Of a stretch of DNA of 25,320 nucleotides, positions 19,439-25,320 are shown in pieces. Both the position numbers and the translations under genes were made by a program. The stretch is from contig CAZCHK010000034.1 of the NCBI GenBank assembly GCA_964498605.1, forward strand, positions 1 through 25,320, in the 5' to 3' direction. Below the pieces are notes generated by a model. That model did not search any database. It saw only the letters and a list, made by a program, of their open reading frames with translations, and was not told where the DNA came from. The DNA is from JBGQAS01 sp964498605. GTDB lineage: Bacteria; Chloroflexota; Anaerolineae; Anaerolineales; Anaerolineaceae. The first letter of the stretch is position 1. Every line of letters begins with the position of its first letter.

Positions 19439-20212
19439 ATGCGTAAAACAATCATTCTTGTCAGCAGCCTGGTCATCGCGGGACTCTTATCCGGCTGCAG
19501 CCTGTTCGGATCATCCACCACCGGACAGACCATCCCCACCGCCACGCTCGAGGTGATGGAAGAAGAACCGGTTGGGGAAGCCGAACCCGTGGAAGAGGTG
19601 GAGGAAGCTCCTGCCTTCGAACCGGAACCGTTCTACACCGAGGAGTTCGAGGACGACGCCCCCACTGCCAATTACTACTCCACTTACTATCCATATGAAG
19701 AATGGTCGGACCAGATCGACATCTACGCCGAAAACAGCAAGCTGTGGATGGATCTCAAAGACTCATTGGCATGGGGCTACATGTTCTACGACGCCTACAC
19801 ATACGAGGATGTGTCCATTACTGCCGTTGTGGAAAACCGCGGTTTGAATTCGGGAACCTTCACGCTGGTGTGCCGCTTCGACCCGGACCTGGGTTGGTAC
19901 GAGTTCAACGTCACTCCAGGCGGTGTGTACAACATCCTGGACGTGCACTTTGACAACGGCAAGCCAGCCTGGGATGTCATTTACACCGGCGGTTCAGGAA
20001 AAGTGAAGCCGGGCAACGCCACAAACACTTACACCGCGACCTGCATCGGCCAGACGCTGGCCTTCTACGTCAACGGCAGCAAAGCCTGGGAAGTGGAAGT
20101 TTCCAGCAGCCTGCCGCAGCTTTGGGAAGGCTACGTCGGATTTGGCATCGCCGGACCCGGTGGAGCGAACCTGCCCATCACCTTCGGGTTGGATACCTTT
20201 ACGATAGAATAA
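19439..20212 (+). CDS. Lipoprotein with jelly-roll-like domain, paralogue A
   Basis: 257 residues. The signal peptide ends in lipobox LLSGC (Cys20). A strongly acidic linker (about 38-66: VMEEEPVGEAEPVEEVEEAP) leads to a ~185-residue beta-rich domain starting 'FYTEEFEDDAPTANYYSTYYPYEEW', with 'LWMDLKDSLAWGYMFYDAYTYEDVSITAVVEN', 'TFTLVCRFDPDLGWYEFNVTPGGVYNIL' and 'NTYTATCIGQTLAFYVNGSKAWEVEV'. This resembles LamG/DUF1080-type domains; two Cys (in 'LVCRF' and 'TCIG') may form a disulfide. It is clearly homologous to the next gene (shared 'KPGNA.NTYTA.C.GQ.LA.YVN.SK.W...VSSSLPQ'), so a tandem duplication. Likely a surface-exposed glycan- or cell-binding lipoprotein; the ligand is unknown. Confidence 0.75.
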   Translation: MRKTIILVSSLVIAGLLSGCSLFGSSTTGQTIPTATLEVMEEEPVGEAEPVEEVEEAPAFEPEPFYTEEFEDDAPTANYYSTYYPYEEWSDQIDIYAENSKLWMDLKDSLAWGYMFYDAYTYEDVSITAVVENRGLNSGTFTLVCRFDPDLGWYEFNVTPGGVYNILDVHFDNGKPAWDVIYTGGSGKVKPGNATNTYTATCIGQTLAFYVNGSKAWEVEVSSSLPQLWEGYVGFGIAGPGGANLPITFGLDTFTIE

Positions 20213-20230
20213 ACATTTGTCTGCGTCAGA

Positions 20231-20265
20231 AAGCAAGCCGGAAATTTCTCCGGCTTGCTTTTTTT
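20231..20265 (+). terminator. Rho-independent terminator between the paralogues
   Basis: Stem AAGCAAGCCGGA / TCCGGCTTGCTT (12 bp), 6-nt loop, then a T-run. It starts 18 bp after the stop of paralogue A. Confidence 0.9.
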
Positions 20266-20329
20266 ATCGATGATGCTGGTCTGAATATCGTCCTGATGAT
20301 CCTAAACATTGATTTTCTCCTGTCGGTTG

Positions 20330-20351
20330 TATAATTGTGACATCTTATAAT
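20330..20351 (+). promoter_or_regulatory. Tandem -10 boxes of the 20370 lipoprotein gene
   Basis: Two TATAAT hexamers lie 16 bp apart (20330-20335 and 20346-20351). The upstream one has TTGATT at 20309-20314 (15-bp spacer). The second would start transcription near 20358, at the GGAGG ribosome binding site (20359-20363). Confidence 0.5.
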
Positions 20352-20369
20352 TCTTATTGGAGGAATAAC

Positions 20370-21128
20370 ATGAAGAGGTCGTTATCAGTTCTTGCCGTCT
20401 TGATCCTGGTCGCTGTAAGCGGCTGCGGTATTCTGGGCGGAAAAACACAGGAACAGGTCATTCCCAGCAGCGAACCGGTCGTTGAGCCGCCCCCTCCCGC
20501 GGTTGAACCCGAGCAGATAACCGAGGAGGACGCCTTCGATTACGAACCAGAGAAATTCTATGTCGAGGAATTCGAGGAGGGTTCGCCAACCGAGGATTTT
20601 TACGGCGGATGGACCAACACGTACGATGAGATCCAGTCCTACCTGGATGGTGGTAAGCTGTGGTTCAACATCGAAAAGGACAACTGGTGGTATGCCATTT
20701 CCTATGATGCGTATGAATACAACAACGTCAGGTTCACCGTCGACGTGGAAGCTCGCACAGGCAATGCCAGCTCGGTTATCCTGATGTGCCATGTACACTG
20801 GAATGAGGGGCGCTACGAGTTCAACATTCACAGCAATGGGCTGTACGAGATCTACGACGTACACTACGAGGACGGCGTGCAGGCCTGGGACAGGATCGCT
20901 GACGGCGGCACAGGCAAAATCAAGCCCGGCAACGCCATCAACACATACACGGCTGTCTGCGACGGGCAGGACCTGGCGCTTTACGTGAACGATTCCAAGG
21001 TGTGGTCCGGTACCGTCTCCTCATCCCTGCCGCAGTGGTACGATGGGCTGATTGCCTTCGGTGCAACCAGCGTCAACGGCACACCAGTGGTGCTGGGCTT
21101 CGATTCGCTGACCATTGAAGAACCCTGA
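20370..21128 (+). CDS. Lipoprotein with jelly-roll-like domain, paralogue B
   Basis: 252 residues from ATG 20370 (GGAGG 7 bp upstream); the start at 20337 would lie within the promoter region. Lipobox AVSGC (Cys19) is followed by a Pro/Glu-rich linker (QVIPSSEPVVEPPPPAVEPE) and a beta-rich domain paralogous to the preceding gene: 'FYVEEFEEGSPTEDFYGGW', 'LWFNIEKDNWWYAISYDAYEYNNVRFTV', 'VILMCHVHWNEGRYEFNIHSNGLYEIYDVHYEDG' and 'INTYTAVCDGQDLALYVNDSKVW'. The paired Cys positions are conserved with paralogue A, while the linker has diverged. Both are predicted lipid-anchored surface proteins. It ends at a bidirectional terminator shared with tRNA-Phe. Confidence 0.75.
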   Translation: MKRSLSVLAVLILVAVSGCGILGGKTQEQVIPSSEPVVEPPPPAVEPEQITEEDAFDYEPEKFYVEEFEEGSPTEDFYGGWTNTYDEIQSYLDGGKLWFNIEKDNWWYAISYDAYEYNNVRFTVDVEARTGNASSVILMCHVHWNEGRYEFNIHSNGLYEIYDVHYEDGVQAWDRIADGGTGKIKPGNAINTYTAVCDGQDLALYVNDSKVWSGTVSSSLPQWYDGLIAFGATSVNGTPVVLGFDSLTIEEP

Positions 21129-21152
21129 ATCGGCATTAATAATCGAATAATC

Positions 21153-21184
21153 AAAAACCACCTTCAACCATGAAGGTGGTTTTT
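21153..21184. terminator. Bidirectional terminator abutting tRNA-Phe
   Basis: Perfect 14-bp stem AAAAACCACCTTCA / TGAAGGTGGTTTTT with a 4-nt loop. On the plus strand it ends the lipoprotein transcript, and its last T is the complement of the final base of the tRNA CCA end. On the minus strand it immediately follows CCA and carries TTTTT, so it also ends the tRNA transcript. Confidence 0.85.
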
Positions 21185-21259
21185 GGTGCCGAGACCCAGG
21201 ATCGAACTGGGGACACCGCAATTTTCAGTCGCGTGCTCTACCAACTGAGCTATCTCGGC
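21184..21259 (-). tRNA. tRNA-Phe (GAA), CCA encoded
   Basis: 76 nt including the genome-encoded CCA. The acceptor stem is GCCGAGA / TCTCGGC with discriminator A. The D arm is 'GCTCAGTTGGTAGAGC', and the anticodon loop is CTGAAAA with anticodon GAA on a CGCGA/TTGCG stem (one G-T pair). The T arm is 'CCCAGTTCGATCCTGGG'. All invariant positions are present. It has its own promoter and terminator. Confidence 0.97.
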
Positions 21260-21271
21260 ACAACGGAGATG

Positions 21272-21300
21272 ATTTTAACGGCAAGCAGGAATGGTGTCAA
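21272..21300 (-). promoter_or_regulatory. tRNA-Phe promoter
   Basis: On the reverse strand TTGACA (21300-21295), 17 bp, TAAAAT (21277-21272). The predicted start at about 21265 is six bases before the mature 5' end. Confidence 0.75.
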
Positions 21301-21509
21301 GTTGACATGGGTGATCGCTGACCCATCTTTTGATCGAATAATGTATTTTACTTTCATCCGATTATCTTTGACCGTATTGATTTACATTAACACATTGATT
21401 TTTGAGTATCACAACACGGGATGCGCAGCGACTCAGGGTCTACATGGTATAACAACGCTGCCGCGGTGCAGGGGTCATACTTCTGACAAAAATCATACTG
21501 CTTATAACA
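21301..21509. other. Gene-free stretch
   Basis: About 210 bp between the tRNA promoter and the ferredoxin promoter. It holds a small inverted repeat (ATGGGT...ACCCAT, near 21307-21327) and no credible gene. Confidence 0.5.
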
Positions 21510-21538
21510 TTGACAAATCGCCTACTCTTTGCTATCTT
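21510..21538 (+). promoter_or_regulatory. Ferredoxin gene promoter
   Basis: TTGACA (21510-21515), 17 bp, TATCTT (21533-21538). Predicted +1 is about 21545, with a purine-rich ribosome binding site (AAAGGAAAGGAA) before ATG 21587. Confidence 0.7.
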
Positions 21539-21586
21539 TGGCCTGTAAATACGCCAGTGTGCTGGCACAAAGGAAAGGAACAATCA

Positions 21587-21763
21587 ATGACCTATAGAAT
21601 TTCAGCTGATGAGTGCATCGCCTGCGGCGCATGCGAACCCGAATGCCCTGAAACCGCCATCCACGAAGAAGGCGGCGTCTACGTGATCGACGAAAGCATT
21701 TGCAAGGACCACGGCAAGTGCGCGGAAGTATGCCCGGTCGGCGCCCCGAAAAAGGTCGAGTAA
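21587..21763 (+). CDS. Small ferredoxin with one complete 4Fe-4S site and one altered site
   Basis: 58 residues from ATG 21587; the frame is open upstream but only this part resembles a protein, and AAAGGAAAGGAA precedes the ATG. The first cluster motif is complete: 'CIACGACEPECP'. The second reads CKDHGKCAEVCP, with His (codon CAC) where the second Cys of CxxCxxCxxxCP is expected. It therefore has 4+3 cysteines instead of 4+4. The second site may bind 4Fe-4S with a His ligand, bind 3Fe-4S, or be vestigial. Such proteins carry low-potential electrons in anaerobic metabolism. It is transcribed alone between a good promoter and a terminator. Confidence 0.9.
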   Translation: MTYRISADECIACGACEPECPETAIHEEGGVYVIDESICKDHGKCAEVCPVGAPKKVE

Positions 21764-21774
21764 ACCTACAACAA

Positions 21775-21803
21775 GGCAGCCCCAAAGGGCTGTCTTTTGT
21801 TTT
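21775..21803 (+). terminator. Rho-independent terminator after ferredoxin
   Basis: Stem GGCAGCCC / GGGCTGTC (8 bp, one G-U pair), 4-nt loop, then TTTTGTTTT. Confidence 0.85.
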
Positions 21804-21816
21804 AAGATGAATCGGT

Positions 21817-21822
21817 TATAAT
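21817..21822 (+). promoter_or_regulatory. -10 box of the deoxynucleoside kinase gene
   Basis: TATAAT with predicted +1 near 21829. A 27-nt leader carries GGGAGAGG (21844-21851). No clear -35 is seen. Confidence 0.5.
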
Positions 21823-21855
21823 CCCAGCCAGTTCACACCATCCGGGAGAGGCTGA

Positions 21856-22503
21856 ATGAAAAAGTATATTGCGGTAGCCGGCAACATCGGCGTTGGAAAA
21901 TCAACCCTGGTCAACCTGTTATGCGAACACATGCAGTGGGAGCCGTTCTACGAGCCGGTCACCGAAAACCCCTACCTGGCGGATTTCTACCGCGACATGC
22001 GCGCTTTCAGCTTCCAGTCGCAGATCTTCTTCCTCACCCACCGACTGCGCGTGCAGAAGGACCTCATCCATTACCCCGGCTCGGTCATCCAGGACCGCAG
22101 TATTTACGAAGACGCCGACATCTTCGCGCGAAACCTGTACCTTCAGGGAAATCTTGCAAAACGCGACTACGAAACCTACCACACGCTGTACCAGACGCTG
22201 CGCGAGTTCCTCCCCGCGCCGAACCTGCTGATCTACCTGCGTGCCAACGTGGACACTCTCTCCAACCGCATCGACATGCGCGACCGCGATTATGAGCGCG
22301 CCATCGCCCCGGAGTACCTGACCGACCTGAACAAGCTGTACGAGGAGTGGATCGCGGGATTCAACCTGTGCCCGGTTCTCACCGTGCCGGCAGATGATCT
22401 TGATTACGTGGCATACCCCAAGCACCTCGAGCTGGTACTCCACAAGGTGCAGGAGAAGCTGACCGGTAAGGACGAGGTCAATTTTGACAAAAGGGAGATG
22501 TAG
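21856..22503 (+). CDS. Deoxynucleoside kinase (dGK/dAK-dCK type)
   Basis: 215 residues. It phosphorylates deoxynucleosides in nucleotide salvage. The P-loop is 'VAGNIGVGKSTLVNLL' (Lys15). Other family motifs are 'WEPFYEPVTENPYLADFY' with the catalytic Glu region, 'SQIFFLTHRLRVQK', 'VIQDRSIYEDADIFARNLY' with the DRS motif, 'LIYLRANVDTLSNRI' and the lid-type 'RDRDYERAI' with its arginines. The length is normal. Which deoxynucleoside is preferred (adenosine, cytidine or guanosine) cannot be told. It is separate from the ferredoxin gene by a terminator. Confidence 0.93.
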   Translation: MKKYIAVAGNIGVGKSTLVNLLCEHMQWEPFYEPVTENPYLADFYRDMRAFSFQSQIFFLTHRLRVQKDLIHYPGSVIQDRSIYEDADIFARNLYLQGNLAKRDYETYHTLYQTLREFLPAPNLLIYLRANVDTLSNRIDMRDRDYERAIAPEYLTDLNKLYEEWIAGFNLCPVLTVPADDLDYVAYPKHLELVLHKVQEKLTGKDEVNFDKREM

Positions 22504-22524
22504 GCAATAATGATATAAGGTTCA

Positions 22525-22550
22525 GCCAGGTACCTTTGAAGGTAACTGGC
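22525..22550 (+). terminator. Hairpin after the kinase gene
   Basis: GCCAGGTACCTT and AAGGTAACTGGC form a 12-bp inverted repeat with one mismatch. No T-run follows, so terminator function is uncertain. Confidence 0.35.
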
Positions 22551-22658
22551 CGGGTTATACATCACACTGTGTTTTTGCAGCCGCCAAAGTCGTGCTACAG
22601 GCGAGTACAGCGCTACATGTCCTGATATGCGCAGTATGGGTTCTGGAACAGGTGGTCT

Positions 22659-22919
22659 CTATATGGGATCCACCACCAGCTTGATGGCCGTGCGCATGTT
22701 CCCCGCGATGTCCACGTCGACGAACTCAGCAGTGAAGGCTATGGTCATACCGTCTTCTGCCAGGTAACCCCTGGCAAGGACCAGCGCCTTGATCGCCTGG
22801 TTGACCGCCCCCGCGCCGATCGCCTGCACTTCGGCGTGCTTGTGTTCCCGCATCACCCCCGCTATCGCACCTGCCACGGCTGCCGTTCGGGAATTTGCTT
22901 TCACCTTGATGATATCCAT
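22659..22919 (-). CDS. spoVS: Stage V sporulation protein S homologue
   Basis: 86 residues, exactly the SpoVS size. The family sequence is plain: 'IIKVKANSRTAAVAGAIAGVMRE', 'EVQAIGAGAVNQAIKALVLARGYLA' and 'FVDVDIAGNMRTAIKLVV'. SpoVS is a small Alba-like alpha/beta protein needed for normal spore coat assembly and septation in Bacillus, and it also occurs in non-spore-formers such as Thermus and many Chloroflexota, where its role is unresolved; nucleic-acid binding is suspected from the fold. The ribosome binding site AGGAGAG precedes the ATG, and a promoter lies at 22997-23025. No sporulation genes are nearby. Confidence 0.95.
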   Translation of the reverse strand: MDIIKVKANSRTAAVAGAIAGVMREHKHAEVQAIGAGAVNQAIKALVLARGYLAEDGMTIAFTAEFVDVDIAGNMRTAIKLVVDPI

Positions 22920-22996
22920 GTCTCTCTCCTCTGTGATGGAACCATTGTCACCACGTTCTCAGATATCGAAGGGCAGATGTCCTTACTTTTACCAAC

Positions 22997-23025
22997 ATTG
23001 TACAGAATATCTGTTTCAGTTGCAA
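22997..23025 (-). promoter_or_regulatory. spoVS promoter
   Basis: On the reverse strand TTGCAA (23025-23020), 17 bp, TACAAT (23002-22997). Predicted +1 is about 22990. Confidence 0.6.
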
Positions 23026-23079
23026 GCGAGCATATTTCATAATCTTATCGTTGAATAATGTATTTAACCTGAAAAATTC

Positions 23080-23952
23080 TCAATGTTGGGTAAAAGTTGG
23101 TTGATTCGAGCAAGCTCGCAATTGGTGCAGGTAGGCCGACGCACGGCGATCATCGTCAGCGGGGTAAGTGAAGCCATAACTCACCGATATCGGCACCGCC
23201 GCGCGGCGGAACAGGTCGCACATGGCGAAAAGGGCATCCCACATATTTTCTGGTTCAGCGTCCGCATAGGTATCAAGAAATTGCTGCCATAAGCCTGGTT
23301 GCAGGAAAACCTGGAAATTCCTGCCGAATTTGCCGGGGTTCTTTGTGTACCCGGTCTCCTCGCCAATTTGCCAGGTCAGCATATTCATCAACTGGGACCG
23401 ACTCACCACGTCCAGCATGTGATGAGCGTAAGCGATCTCCCCGCGCAGGAGCCCCTTGGCAACATACAGGCTGACCCACCAGAACTCGTTGCAGCAGTCC
23501 TCAAACTGACTGCGCGTGGGCCTGTCGGGTAGGTAAGAGCTCTCGCTGGGTGCCGGGAACACGGGCAGGACACAATCCTTGTCCAGCAGCGTGAGGCTCA
23601 GACTGTCCTCTTCCAGCTCGCGCAACCTGCCAAGAGGGAAAAGCGTCAGGTCGATACGATTGCCGTCCATGAACTGCATCAGGTACACCACGCGGTCGGT
23701 GTTCCTCTGCGTCGGATCACCCATCTCCTCGGGCATCTGCAGGAGCATGATCTCGCCGAAGCGATCGATCCAGCGCTCGTCTGCACGAAAAGCAGACGGA
23801 TCCGTAACGACATAGATGATATCGAAATCCCGGAACGCATCGGGCGGGATGTTGGGGTTGACACGTGAACCGTTCATGATCACGGCGCGCACGCGCTCAT
23901 CTTCGCGAGCCGTATCGATGATGATATCGAGCATTTCCTTTTCTGTGCGCAT
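23080..23952 (-). CDS. ANT(6)/AadK-like aminoglycoside 6-adenylyltransferase
   Basis: 290 residues from ATG 23952 (AGGA a few bases upstream); the longer open frame to 24147 runs back into the neighbouring promoter and has no homology. Near the N-terminus is the nucleotidyltransferase motif: 'AVIMNGSRVNPN' followed by 'DAFRDFDIIYVV' (G28-S29, D42 and D44). 'RIDLTLFPL' gives the third acidic position. Helical sections typical of the family follow ('FWWVSLYVAKGLLRGEIAYAHHMLD', 'LTWQIGEETGYTKNPGKFGRNFQ'). Members adenylylate streptomycin at position 6, but many chromosomal homologues have no shown resistance role. It is divergent from the second ssb gene and is not on a visible mobile element. 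Confidence 0.85.
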   Translation of the reverse strand: MRTEKEMLDIIIDTAREDERVRAVIMNGSRVNPNIPPDAFRDFDIIYVVTDPSAFRADERWIDRFGEIMLLQMPEEMGDPTQRNTDRVVYLMQFMDGNRIDLTLFPLGRLRELEEDSLSLTLLDKDCVLPVFPAPSESSYLPDRPTRSQFEDCCNEFWWVSLYVAKGLLRGEIAYAHHMLDVVSRSQLMNMLTWQIGEETGYTKNPGKFGRNFQVFLQPGLWQQFLDTYADAEPENMWDALFAMCDLFRRAAVPISVSYGFTYPADDDRRASAYLHQLRACSNQPTFTQH

Positions 23953-24001
23953 ATCTTGTCCTGATCCATCCTCTGATGCTGATAGTGTAGCATAAATGCG
24001 C

Positions 24002-24029
24002 TTGACACCCGCATGGTCGGGTCTAAACT
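24002..24029 (+). promoter_or_regulatory. Promoter of the second ssb gene
   Basis: TTGACA (24002-24007), 16 bp, TAAACT (24024-24029). A GGAGGGA ribosome binding site (24050-24056) precedes ATG 24060. Confidence 0.6.
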
Positions 24030-24059
24030 TAAGGTAATAGATCCTGTTCGGAGGGAGCA

Positions 24060-24428
24060 ATGGCTTCATTGAATCGAGTACAACTGATCGGTCGCCTGGG
24101 TGCCGATCCCAAGAAGTTTGAATCCAGCAAGGGTAACCCGGTGGCAACCTTTTCGCTGGCGGTGGATCGCAAGTGGCGCTCTGCCGGCGAGATCAAATCA
24201 AGCACCGACTGGTTCCAGGTGGTCGCCTTCAGCAAGCTGGCGGAGGTCTGCCTGAAGTACCTTAAAAAGGGCAAGCTGGTCTATATCGAGGGGCGCCTGA
24301 AGACCGAGAAATACGAAAGGGACGGCGAGACCAAGTACGCCACACGCGTGAACGCCACATCGCTCCAGCTGCTGGAGAAGAAAGCCACCGAAGAGATCGA
24401 CGCCGAAGCCGAAGAGGACTTGGAGTAA
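24060..24428 (+). CDS. Single-stranded DNA-binding protein, tipless paralogue
   Basis: 122 residues. A canonical SSB OB-fold is present: 'LNRVQLIGRLGADPKKFES', 'PVATFSLAVDRKW', 'TDWFQVVAFSKLAEVCLKYLKKGKLVYIEGRLKTEKY' and 'ATRVNATSLQLL'. Unlike the SSB at 785, the C-terminus is merely acidic (ATEEIDAEAEEDLE) with no Pro-Phe tip, so it should bind single-stranded DNA without recruiting partners in the usual way. Paralogues of this kind often act in recombination, competence or stress. It is monocistronic between a promoter and a strong terminator. It could still be essential if the other gene is the specialised copy. Confidence 0.93.
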   Translation: MASLNRVQLIGRLGADPKKFESSKGNPVATFSLAVDRKWRSAGEIKSSTDWFQVVAFSKLAEVCLKYLKKGKLVYIEGRLKTEKYERDGETKYATRVNATSLQLLEKKATEEIDAEAEEDLE

Positions 24429-24446
24429 GCGCTGTTCAGTCACATC

Positions 24447-24479
24447 ACACCGCGGCAAACTTCCCGCGGTGTTTTTTTG
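24447..24479 (+). terminator. Rho-independent terminator after the second ssb
   Basis: Perfect 9-bp stem ACACCGCGG / CCGCGGTGT, 8-nt loop, then seven T. Confidence 0.9.
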
Positions 24480-24480
24480 C

Positions 24481-24817
24481 CTTAAATCGATTCTAACCTT
24501 CAAGGATCAGGGGCAAGATCCTACTCGTGGTTCGCACCCCAATAATCTTATAAGGTTCTACAATAACATGTGTTATATGTTCTCAATTGTCTATCGTATC
24601 AAGTTGTTTTATTCGATTTCAAAGTGTCACGCAGCGATAAAATTATATTTCCGATAAGTCATTTTGATCATTTTATTACAACTCCATTTTAAGTGATGTG
24701 TCTGTCCTGTTACGGATCATTAGGGACAGAGTTTTCACATAACAAAGCATAATTAAAGAGAATCTTTTCGGAGATCCAATATTGATGTTTTGGTTGTTGC
24801 TTTTGAGATCGAATTTC
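24481..24817. other. AT-rich gene-free stretch
   Basis: About 335 bp of clearly lower GC than the rest of the window. No credible gene is seen; a 68-codon reverse frame (24676-24882) overlaps the next gene and has no ribosome binding site. A 7-bp inverted repeat TCTGTCC / GGACAGA (24701-24707 and 24724-24730) encloses a 16-nt loop. This may mark the edge of acquired DNA. Confidence 0.55.
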
Positions 24818-25320
24818 CTAATCAGTAATTTCACTGTTTGTAAACAGAATCCAATCATTACTAAGCGGAGGGTATTCATCATTATCTACAACACCATATT
24901 CATCAATCAAATGTGAAGATAAATATTCGTAAGATGTTATCCTCAATTCCACCAGTTGCTCTTCAGGAAAAGTAATGATTTTTACTTTAATATTATTGCT
25001 TTCGCCAGTTATCAATTCATTATTTCTATTGTTACATGGTGTGGCAAACACCCTCCTCCAAATTGACCAAAACGAGTGTGGGTCAAAATAATTAATATAG
25101 CATTCGTTATTATGTTGGTTTATTATCCTGTCCGCTTCCCGCAATTTCAAGAAAGTAAATTTTGGAAACGCATCTAATACATCATCGTCAAATGCATCAT
25201 TTGCGTAACGATAATTTCCCCAAAAATGGAAAGAAGCTTCACCAAAAGAAAACCCTGGGCTACCATCCCAAAAAGCAACTCGATTTTCATCAGTTACCAA
25301 AGGAGAAAAGTATTCCACGG
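24818..25320 (-). CDS. Unknown AT-rich gene, 5' end outside the window
   Basis: About 167 codons of one open frame run off the window edge; the GTG at 25318 is the first in-frame start-type codon seen but is probably internal, so the N-terminus is missing. I do not recognise the family. The protein is acidic and aromatic-rich: 'FWDGSPGFSFGEASFHFWGNYRYANDAFDDDV', 'ECYINYFDPHSFWSIWRRVFATPC' and an acidic C-terminus 'EYGVVDNDEYPPLSNDWILFTNSEITD'. It has no signal peptide or membrane segment in the visible part. Base composition is far more AT-rich than any other gene here, indicating recent transfer. Acidic small proteins of this style are common as immunity proteins or island cargo, but no partner is visible, so this is only a guess. 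Confidence 0.55.
   Translation of the reverse strand, partial: VEYFSPLVTDENRVAFWDGSPGFSFGEASFHFWGNYRYANDAFDDDVLDAFPKFTFLKLREADRIINQHNNECYINYFDPHSFWSIWRRVFATPCNNRNNELITGESNNIKVKIITFPEEQLVELRITSYEYLSSHLIDEYGVVDNDEYPPLSNDWILFTNSEITD

Noticed and set aside
24676..24882. 68-codon reverse frame in the AT-rich region
   Set aside because: Open frames are expected by chance in this composition only rarely, but it overlaps the 3' end of the longer gene and has no ribosome binding site.

Overview
The window looks like chromosome from a mid-GC member of the Chloroflexota, most likely class Anaerolineae. This is inferred from gene content and style and was not tested by any search. The pointers are: many lipoproteins with Thr/Pro- or Glu-rich linkers after the lipobox, a bacterial translin, SpoVS without a sporulation cluster, a PdxS/PdxT pair, a HicB-like/DinB fusion, and a TATAAT-type -10 box placed so that transcription should begin at or within a few bases of the start codon in at least seven genes. 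Most of the window is ordinary, densely packed core and accessory chromosome. I see no prophage, CRISPR array or intact transposon.

Layout. 1-1256 (minus): ssb, a translin-family gene and the first 36 codons of a Cas4-like nuclease, in one tight operon. 1277-2898: a lipoprotein and a LysM envelope protein, divergent from a 47-56 bp shared promoter region. 3269-5042: a PlsY-type acyltransferase overlapping a family-2 glycosyltransferase. 5045-7581 (minus): RNase D overlapping a beta-CASP/MBL nuclease. 7708-8385: orphan OmpR-type response regulator. 8448-9089 (minus): a four-helix membrane protein under a consensus promoter covered by a palindrome. 9316-10023: HicB-like/DinB protein. 10265-11722: glutamate dehydrogenase behind a leader with a possible leader peptide and attenuator. 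11818-12357: lipoprotein. 12438-13764: arsR-arsM, an arsenic-methylation operon with its own operator and a 16-residue Cys/His repeat at the ArsM N-terminus. 13905-15948 (minus): cupin, two Nudix hydrolases and a methyltransferase. 16108-18649: pdxS, pdxT and a GNAT-like gene (vitamin B6 synthesis). 18680-21128: three lipoproteins, the last two tandem paralogues. 21184-21259 (minus): tRNA-Phe. 21587-22503: small ferredoxin and a deoxynucleoside kinase. 22659-22919 (minus): spoVS. 23080-23952 (minus): ANT(6)-like nucleotidyltransferase. 24060-24428: a second ssb. 24481-25320: AT-rich DNA ending in a truncated unknown gene, probably the edge of acquired DNA.

The strongest candidates for something undescribed are the ssb-translin-Cas4-like operon, the attenuator-like leader of glutamate dehydrogenase, the pervasive leaderless promoters, and the 48-bp-periodic metal-binding extension of ArsM. 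None is proven by sequence alone.
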